Positions 4,225 through 9,259 of a stretch of DNA of 9,259 nucleotides are shown here, in pieces. Every line of letters starts with the position of its first letter. The first letter of the stretch is position 1. The position numbers and the translations under genes were made by a program. Below the pieces are notes generated by a model. That model had not been told where the DNA came from and did not search any database. It saw only the letters and a program-made list of their open reading frames with translations. The DNA comes from Methanobacteriota archaeon (lineage in GTDB: Archaea; Altiarchaeota; Altiarchaeia; IMC4; QMZM01): the NCBI GenBank assembly GCA_021731385.1, contig JAKFXM010000039.1:1-9259 (forward strand), written 5' to 3'.

Positions 4225-4346
4225 TTTCTCAGATGCAGGATATGCTCCACAATCCCATCAGAAATATTCTCTTTCTTTGTTCTGTTGGCAATAATAACAG
4301 CAATTCTATCCCCGATAAAGACAGAGAGGATTAGGTAATTTTGAAT
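4221..4346 (-). pseudogene. Possible C-terminal gene remnant, antisense
   Basis: An open stretch of 41 codons on the minus strand ends at TAG (4223-4221), touching the stop of the PqqD-like gene. It reads with a protein-like pattern: hydrophobic strand YLILSVFIGDRIAVIIAN, then an amphipathic helix ISDGIVEHILHL. It has no start codon, and a stop precedes it at 4349-4347. It could be the tail of a decayed gene; the strand-helix ending is somewhat like Roadblock/LC7 proteins, but this is weak. Confidence 0.3.
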
Positions 4347-4480
4347 TTATAAAAATTAAGAATAAGTCAATTGCACACTATTGATGATACGTCTATATAG
4401 AGAACCCACAGTATCACATTAATAATTACGCCTGAAGAAACCGTAACCAGTCAGTGTAGATGAAGACAACTCATTTTACC
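4347..4480. other. Intergenic stretch with nothing assignable
   Basis: AT-rich DNA between the antisense remnant and the RNase J promoter. A TTGATGAT near 4380 and CCTGA near 4431 are spaced like C/D boxes, but no internal D'/C' boxes or terminal stem are visible. Confidence 0.4.
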
Positions 4481-4492
4481 CTATATATTTAT
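4481..4492 (+). promoter_or_regulatory. TATA box for the RNase J-purC unit
   Basis: CTATATATTTAT lies about 31-42 nt upstream of the ATG at 4523. A start site about 25 nt downstream gives a leader of roughly 10 nt, and no Shine-Dalgarno motif is present. The message is probably short-leadered or leaderless. Confidence 0.55.
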
Positions 4493-4522
4493 TGTCCTAA
4501 ACCTAAATACACTACAAATTAA

Positions 4523-5806
4523 ATGACAAAGATAACAGCAGTCGGCGGATATGAGGCCGTTGGAAGGAACATGACATCTGTAACGGTTGGAAAGGAGACA
4601 GTAGCAATAGATAATGGCATACGCCTTGACACCTTGCAGATGTATGATGGCGATACAAATGCTCTGAAAAAATATAATGATGAGGACCTTCTCAGGATGG
4701 AGGTCGTTCCGGATATACGCAAACTCAAGAACATTTCTGCACAGATAATTTCTCATGGACATCTGGATCATATAGGTGCATTACCGGTAACGGAGCCAAA
4801 GTCACCGATAATCACAACACATTACTCGGCAGAAATTGGAAAAAGGGAATATCCTGATGGGAATTTCTATTCCCTGGGTTATGGTGAGAGGTTTGAAATT
4901 TCACCACATATATCTGTTGAATTCATTGAAATAACGCACAGCATTCCCTACACCTCGGTTGTTGTCCTTCACACAAATGAAGGAGATGTAGTCTATGCGA
5001 GTGATTTCAAGTTGGATGATTATTCAAGTATTGCAAAGACAGATTACAATAAATTGAGAGAGATAGGTAAAGGAAATGTGAAGGCCCTCATTGTTGAATC
5101 AACAAGGGCGGGGGAGACAGGAAAAACCCCCTCAGAATCCATTGCAAAAGAAAAATTGAAGGATGTGGTAAATTCAATTGAAGAAGGGCTTATTGTAGCA
5201 ACAACCTTCTCAACGCATATAGAAAGAATACAGGCAATACTTGATGAGGCTGAAAAGGCAGGAAGGATTCCGATAGTATTGGGAAGGTCGTTATTCAAGC
5301 AGATAGAAATTTCCGAGAGATTTGGTTTACTGGACATGCCACCAGATGCAAAAATTTTTGCAACCCCGAAGGTGATAAGGCGCGCATTCAAGGAGATTAA
5401 AAACCGCAATGATTATTTTTTATTGGTTACCGGGCATCAGGGAGAACCCAGATCAGTTATCTCAAAGATGATTAGGGGGGAATATCAATTCAAATTTGAA
5501 AAAAATGATTCTGTAATTCTGTGTGCAAATGCAATACCTACTCCGATAAATATAGCAAGCAGATACATTATTGAGACAAAACTCAGGTCATTCGGCGTAA
5601 GGGTATTTGACGATGTCCATGTCTCCGGGCATGCCTCTAAGGAGGATCACAGGAGAATGCTCAGAATGATAAAGCCGGATCATGTAATCCCGTGCCATGG
5701 TGGAATAAATATGCGGGGAAATTATGCTGCACTGGCAATTGAAGAGGGTTACGAATTCAATAAAAACATTCATCTGTTGAACAATGGCACAGGCATCGAG
5801 ATATGA
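4523..5806 (+). CDS. rnj: Archaeal RNase J (beta-CASP metallo-beta-lactamase ribonuclease)
   Basis: This 427-residue protein matches the length of archaeal RNase J, a 5'-3' exoribonuclease (sometimes also endo) in RNA decay and processing. The metallo-beta-lactamase motifs are complete: SHGHLDHIG (H78, H80, D82, H83), H139 in ITHS and D161 in ASDFKLDD. Beta-CASP motifs follow: A as E192 in VEST, B as H305 in TGHQGEP, and C as HVSGHAS with H370. The C-terminal CHGG (391-394) supplies the last metal ligand. The N-terminus GGYEAVGRNM (8-17) is the usual strand and loop. It lacks the KH domains of the archaeal CPSF1/FusA-type relatives, so RNase J fits best. Start ATG 4523 follows a close TATA box without SD. 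The gene is followed within 1 nt by purC, or overlaps it by 23 nt if purC starts at 5784. No sign of damage. Confidence 0.92.
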   Translation: MTKITAVGGYEAVGRNMTSVTVGKETVAIDNGIRLDTLQMYDGDTNALKKYNDEDLLRMEVVPDIRKLKNISAQIISHGHLDHIGALPVTEPKSPIITTHYSAEIGKREYPDGNFYSLGYGERFEISPHISVEFIEITHSIPYTSVVVLHTNEGDVVYASDFKLDDYSSIAKTDYNKLREIGKGNVKALIVESTRAGETGKTPSESIAKEKLKDVVNSIEEGLIVATTFSTHIERIQAILDEAEKAGRIPIVLGRSLFKQIEISERFGLLDMPPDAKIFATPKVIRRAFKEIKNRNDYFLLVTGHQGEPRSVISKMIRGEYQFKFEKNDSVILCANAIPTPINIASRYIIETKLRSFGVRVFDDVHVSGHASKEDHRRMLRMIKPDHVIPCHGGINMRGNYAALAIEEGYEFNKNIHLLNNGTGIEI

Positions 5807-5807
5807 A

Positions 5808-6764
5808 ATGAATGGAATAATACTGGAAACAAATCTTCCTCTAAAGGTCTTTGCAAAAGGCAAGGTTCGGGACATATATGATTTGGGGGATAGACTTCTT
5901 ATGGTAGCAACGGACAGGATTTCGGCATTTGACTGCATAATTCCGAATGGAATACCCTGCAAGGGGAGGGTACTGACTGCAATTTCCATATACTGGTTTA
6001 ATTACACAAGGGGGATAATGAGGAATCATCTTATTACAGGAGACATAAAGAAATTTCCGGATGATGTTAGGGATTACTCTGAAATTCTAAAAGGCAGGTC
6101 GATGCTCGTCTGGAAGGCGAAGCGTATAGACATTGAGTGCGTTGTCAGGGGTTATCTTTCGGGCTCTGCATGGGAGGAATACAAAGAAACAGGGGAGGTA
6201 TGCGGCATAGAATTGCCCCCGGGTCTTGTTGAATCTGAAAAACTTCCTAAACCGATATTCACGCCAGCAATAAAGTCGTCTTCGGGTCATGACGAGAACA
6301 TAAGCGAGAAAAGGGCTGCGGAATTGATTGGAAATGAGCTGAAAGACGAACTCAAAAAGAAATCTATTGAAATCTACCAAAAAGCATCAAAAAGGGCTGA
6401 ATCAAGTGGGATTATAATTGCTGACACAAAATTTGAATTCGGCCTTAAGGACAAGAAAAATTTTGCGGAGCAAAATTTTTGTGCCCAATCAGAAAGTTTA
6501 CTTTCTGATTCGGGTGATAGACTAATTCTCATTGATGAAATTCTAACCCCGGACTCATCGAGATTCTGGTCAAAGGACGAATACAGAGAGGGGGGGCCTC
6601 AGAAGAGTTTCGACAAGCAGTTTGTCAGGGATTACCTTGGGGGTATTGGATGGAATAAGGAACCTCCCGCGCCAAAACTGCCAGAGGGGATAGTTCAAAA
6701 AACATCCGAAAAATATTTGACAGCATACAGACTAATAACCGGGAAGAATATTTCTGGAGAATAG
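5808..6764 (+). CDS. purC: Phosphoribosylaminoimidazole-succinocarboxamide (SAICAR) synthase
   Basis: PurC joins CAIR and aspartate with ATP to form SAICAR in purine synthesis. With ATG 5808 the product has 318 residues; ATG 5784 would add eight and overlap the RNase J gene. I prefer 5808, which fits the family start before LETNLP and has GAG 7 nt upstream. Motifs are GKVRDIYDLGDR (18-29), DRISAFD (36-42), the signature around FTPAIKSSSGHDENIS (151-166), IIADTKFEFG (203-212) and LIDEILTPDSSRFW (241-254), then the C-terminal FDKQFVRDYL. It is the longer, yeast ADE1-like type. Between FEFG and LILIDE, where relatives have only a few residues, lie about 25; twenty of them (217-236) are encoded by two hairpins in the DNA (6456-6515). 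The loop joins two strands near the active site, so the insert must be tolerated there. Probably translated together with RNase J. Confidence 0.92.
   Translation: MNGIILETNLPLKVFAKGKVRDIYDLGDRLLMVATDRISAFDCIIPNGIPCKGRVLTAISIYWFNYTRGIMRNHLITGDIKKFPDDVRDYSEILKGRSMLVWKAKRIDIECVVRGYLSGSAWEEYKETGEVCGIELPPGLVESEKLPKPIFTPAIKSSSGHDENISEKRAAELIGNELKDELKKKSIEIYQKASKRAESSGIIIADTKFEFGLKDKKNFAEQNFCAQSESLLSDSGDRLILIDEILTPDSSRFWSKDEYREGGPQKSFDKQFVRDYLGGIGWNKEPPAPKLPEGIVQKTSEKYLTAYRLITGKNISGE
6456..6515. repeat. Family B double-hairpin insert inside purC
   Basis: Arm 1 is AAAAATTTTGC (6456-6466), loop GGA, GCAAAATTTTT (6470-6480), an 11-bp perfect stem. Arm 2 is GCCC + AATCAGAAAG (6483-6496), loop TTTA, CTTTCTGATT + C + GGGT (6501-6515). 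The 60 bp equal 20 codons without a stop. Arm 2 has the exact family B ends (GCCCAA ... TTCGGGT), including the single unpaired C, and shares ends and loop with 497-529. Confidence 0.85.
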
Positions 6765-6766
6765 TT

Positions 6767-6785
6767 GGATTTTATTCTGAAATCC
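6767..6785 (+). terminator. Weak hairpin after purC
   Basis: GGATTT (6767-6772) and AAATCC (6780-6785) form a 6-bp stem three bases after the purC stop. The T-rich loop could also end transcription. Weak evidence. Confidence 0.3.
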
Positions 6786-6818
6786 CCGCTATTAATACAC
6801 CTAAAAGAAGTTGAGCGG

Positions 6819-6863
6819 ATATTTTAATCCATTAAATAAATACATTAAATATCCCTTAAGGAG
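6819..6863 (+). promoter_or_regulatory. Candidate promoter and SD of the DnaA-like gene
   Basis: ATATTTTAAT (6820-6829) and TTAAATAAAT (6832-6841) are candidate TATA elements. AAGGAG at 6858-6863 lies 7 nt before ATG 6871, the strongest ribosome-binding site in the window. Confidence 0.5.
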
Positions 6864-6870
6864 ATAAAAG

Positions 6871-9259
6871 ATGCAGACCAGCAAAATAAAAACGAGCCTT
6901 GACGGTCTTGTAAACCTTGTCAATAAATGGGGCGAAATTAAACTAAGTGATGCAGCAAAAATTCTTGATATAGATGAGAAATCTCTGGAAGAATTGGTAA
7001 AGGTTTTTGTTGACCACAAGATTATTGAAATACATTACTCCATCGTCGGTGACAAGGTTCTGAAGAAGGGTGAAAAGATACATGAGTCCATTCTCAGAGA
7101 ACAGATAAAAAAGCGCGTAGAGGAAACTGCTCCTGAGGAAGGGGGAAAAGAGACTGAGAGGGTAGACAAACTGCTTGGTGTTATGAAGCAGAGAATTGCA
7201 GAGAAAAGAAGAGAGGGTGTTGTTCCTGAAAATGAGAAAGTAACAGCCCTGAAACCAGAAGAAATCGAGAAAAAGGAAAAGGAAACATGGAACAAATGGG
7301 AGAAAAGGGAGAAGGAACGCATAGAGGCCGAGAGACAGGAAAGAGAGATAAAGAAAAAGCAGGTCATAGAATCGGTAGAAGGGAGAAAAGAACGCAGTAA
7401 AGAATCATTGGTGAAGATAGGTGAGGATTTCAGGAGGAAACATGAGGGGGATGAATGGAAAAACCAGAGGGATGAAGAATTAAGGCTGTTGAGAGAGGAT
7501 ATCGGGAGAATTAAAGAGACTGAAGAAAGGAAAAGACATGAGGAGGAAATTAAGAGAAGGGATGAGGAGGTAAATAGGGTAAGGGAGAAAGAGATTAGGG
7601 GAAGGGAAGAGGAGTTGAAGAGAATACGGGAAGACGAGGAGTTGAGGAGGAAGAAACAGGAGGAGGAAATTGCAAGAATACGGGAAGAATTAAAAACCAT
7701 AAAAGAAAAGGAAGAACGCAAAAGACAGGAGGAGGAACTTAGAAGAAAAGAGGAGGAACTGAAGAAATCAAAGGAGGAGGAGAGGGAAAAAAAACAGGAA
7801 GAAGAACTTAGAAGAAAAGAGGGGGAAAAACTTAAAATAAAAGAGGGGATTACGAAGAGACTTGCAGTAAACAAACCCCTGCCTCATTTCACCTTTGAAA
7901 ATTTTGTAGTCGGGGATAATAACCATCTTGCGTGGGCTGCCGCAAAGAATATATCAAAATCTCCGGGGGTGTATAATCCCCTCTTCGTTTATAGTGATTC
8001 CGGTCTGGGAAAAACCCACCTTATGAATGCAATAGGAAATTCGGTTCTAAAAAATAATTCCAATCTTAAGGTGGCGTATATAACATCTGAAAGGTTTACA
8101 AACGAACTCATCGATTCGATAAAAAATGACACGCTTGATGAATTTCGCAATGCATTTGGGAATGTAGATTACCTTCTCATAGACGACATCCAATTTATTG
8201 TAGGCAAGGAAAGAACCCAGGAGGAATTCTTTCATGTATTCAATACCCTTTACAACGCACATAAGCAGATTGTGGTAACCAGCGACAAGCCGCCGAAGGA
8301 GATATCATCTCTGGAGAGTAGACTAGAATCAAGATTTGAGGGTGGTTTGATTGTTGATATACAAAATCCGCCAATTGAAACAAGAATAGCAATTCTGAAA
8401 AAAAAGGCTGAAGAAAAAAATGCAAATGTCCCTGATGATGTCTTAAATTTGATATCGGAGCTGGTGAGATATAACATAAGGGAACTTGAGGGTTCTCTGA
8501 ATAAGGTAATTGCACTATCGTCTCTTAGCGGCGAGGCTATAGATATAGACACGGCAAAGAAAGCGCTCGGGGATATAATACGCAAAAAGGAATTGGAGGG
8601 GGATAAGGTCCGGAAAAAAGAGGAATTATTGAAACAGCAAAGAGAGGAAAGAATCAAACTAATAAAAGAAATTGCAAAGGAGGATGAACGGATAGCGGAT
8701 TTAGAAAAGGCACTCTCTCAGGCGGAGAATGATGCTGAATCATCGAAGGAGAAATTATCTGTGCTTGAACAGAAGATTGATTCGCTGGAGAAGCAGATAG
8801 ATGAACTCAATGAGAGGGAGCAGGGTATAGAGAAGGAGAAAACTGAGAGGGCGAAGGATCTGCAGGGTATAAAGGTCCAATTTGGATCCAAGAGGGACGA
8901 ACTAGGCAAGAGACAGGCGGATATAAAGCAAGAATTGGATGGGATCAATATAAGGAGGAGAACATTCACAGACCAGTTCAATAAACTAATGTCAGAACGT
9001 TCCTCTTTAGAAAAGGCACTCTCTCAGGCGGAGAAGGATGCTGAATCATCAAAGGAGAAATTATCTGTGCTTGAACAGAAGATTGATTCTTTAGAGAAGC
9101 AGATAGATGAACTCAATGAGAGGGAGCAGGGGATAGAGAAGGAGAAAACTGAGAGGGCGAAGGATCTGCAGGGTATAAAGGTCCAGAGGCAGGAGATACA
9201 GTCAAAGAGGGATGAACTTCTGAAGAGGCAATCTGAGATACAGAAAAAACTTGAAGAGA
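6871..9259 (+). CDS. Winged-helix / coiled-coil / DnaA-type AAA+ ATPase, 3' end beyond window
   Basis: Open for 796 codons and not closed by the window end. Residues 1-65 look like a winged helix seen in archaeal proteins (LVNLVNKWGEIKLSDAAKIL, then EIHYSIVGDKVL). Residues 66-330 are a Glu/Lys/Arg coiled coil. Residues 338-570 match DnaA domain III closely: TFENFVVG, Walker A SGLGKTH (377-383), TSERF, Walker B LLIDDIQF (435-442), KERTQEEFFHVFN, sensor 1 VVTSD (468-472), SRLESRFEGGL with candidate arginine fingers R484/R488, and sensor 2 NIRELEGSLNKVIA (535-548). The P-loop's first glycine is Ser (YSDSGLGKT). The DnaA DNA-binding domain IV does not follow; instead a second coiled coil (571 onward) carries a recent 102-residue duplication. 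ATG 6871 has AAGGAG 7 nt upstream and an in-frame stop at 6865. The role is unknown: DNA remodelling, replication or chromosome organisation are guesses. Confidence 0.85.
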   Translation, partial: MQTSKIKTSLDGLVNLVNKWGEIKLSDAAKILDIDEKSLEELVKVFVDHKIIEIHYSIVGDKVLKKGEKIHESILREQIKKRVEETAPEEGGKETERVDKLLGVMKQRIAEKRREGVVPENEKVTALKPEEIEKKEKETWNKWEKREKERIEAERQEREIKKKQVIESVEGRKERSKESLVKIGEDFRRKHEGDEWKNQRDEELRLLREDIGRIKETEERKRHEEEIKRRDEEVNRVREKEIRGREEELKRIREDEELRRKKQEEEIARIREELKTIKEKEERKRQEEELRRKEEELKKSKEEEREKKQEEELRRKEGEKLKIKEGITKRLAVNKPLPHFTFENFVVGDNNHLAWAAAKNISKSPGVYNPLFVYSDSGLGKTHLMNAIGNSVLKNNSNLKVAYITSERFTNELIDSIKNDTLDEFRNAFGNVDYLLIDDIQFIVGKERTQEEFFHVFNTLYNAHKQIVVTSDKPPKEISSLESRLESRFEGGLIVDIQNPPIETRIAILKKKAEEKNANVPDDVLNLISELVRYNIRELEGSLNKVIALSSLSGEAIDIDTAKKALGDIIRKKELEGDKVRKKEELLKQQREERIKLIKEIAKEDERIADLEKALSQAENDAESSKEKLSVLEQKIDSLEKQIDELNEREQGIEKEKTERAKDLQGIKVQFGSKRDELGKRQADIKQELDGINIRRRTFTDQFNKLMSERSSLEKALSQAEKDAESSKEKLSVLEQKIDSLEKQIDELNEREQGIEKEKTERAKDLQGIKVQRQEIQSKRDELLKRQSEIQKKLEE
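8701..8880 (+). repeat. Coiled-coil direct repeat, copy 1
   Basis: Encodes residues 611-670 (LEKALSQAE ... GIKVQ). It matches 9007-9186 at about 96% of bases with an offset of exactly 306 nt (102 codons). The remaining 126 bp of the period align only loosely, around SKRDEL-x-KRQ. Confidence 0.9.
9007..9186 (+). repeat. Coiled-coil direct repeat, copy 2
   Basis: Second copy of the 180-bp segment, with about seven base changes, nearly all silent (one gives K for N). More copies may follow beyond the window, since SKRDEL appears again at 9208-9225. Confidence 0.9.

Noticed and set aside
4380..4436. C/D box small RNA
   Set aside because: TTGATGAT and CCTGA are spaced suitably, but there are no D'/C' boxes and no terminal stem.
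7035..7874. 279-codon minus-strand open frame
   Set aside because: Ser/Leu/Phe low-complexity product, exactly antisense to the charged coiled coil of the DnaA-like gene; no RBS or recognisable domain.

Overview
The window looks archaeal. It carries an H4MPT-type methenyl cyclohydrolase (Mch), an archaeal RNase J, a CxxC-x17-CxxC mini zinc protein, AT-rich TATA-like boxes about 25-45 nt upstream of several genes, and SD motifs of the GGTGAT/AAGGAG type. AT-richness, an archaeal Wood-Ljungdahl enzyme, a DnaA-like ATPase and abundant short palindromes would fit an uncultivated, Altiarchaeota-like lineage. That placement is inference only.

Layout: 1-530 is a dense array of short palindromes with no gene. 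584-2753 (+) is a two-gene unit: an FMN nitroreductase overlapping by 14 nt a single ORF that joins a MobA-like nucleotidyltransferase to Mch. 2842-3015 (-) is a 57-residue zinc-ribbon protein. 3016-3490 is a gene-free stretch rich in hairpins, possibly a structured RNA. 3491-3573 (-) is tRNA-Leu(UAG), whose first 26 nt are duplicated 119 bp upstream around a hairpin insert. 3943-4224 (+) is a PqqD-like small protein. 4523-6764 (+) is RNase J followed directly by purC. 6871 to the window end (+) is a long protein with an N-terminal winged-helix-like domain, a charged coiled coil, a DnaA-type AAA+ ATPase and a second, internally duplicated coiled coil. It runs off the window.

The most striking signal is a set of modular palindromic elements. 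At least two families are 'double hairpins'. In family A, TGTGGC ... GACANNTGTC ... GCCACA frames two arms. In family B, CCCGAA ... TTGGGCCCAA ... TTCGGG frames two arms. The framing bases are conserved between copies, while the arms differ completely from copy to copy yet remain near-perfect inverted repeats. Elements sit inside the loops of other elements. They also occur in frame within two protein genes (the MobA-Mch junction and purC), and a related hairpin sits at the tRNA gene. Rickettsia palindromic elements and fungal mitochondrial double-hairpin elements are the closest analogues I know. I cannot name an archaeal counterpart, and no mobilising enzyme is visible here.

Functionally the genes are mostly housekeeping: C1 metabolism and molybdopterin (MobA-Mch), purine synthesis (purC), RNA processing (RNase J, tRNA). 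The DnaA-like protein is the outlier, because archaea normally initiate replication with Orc1/Cdc6 rather than DnaA.
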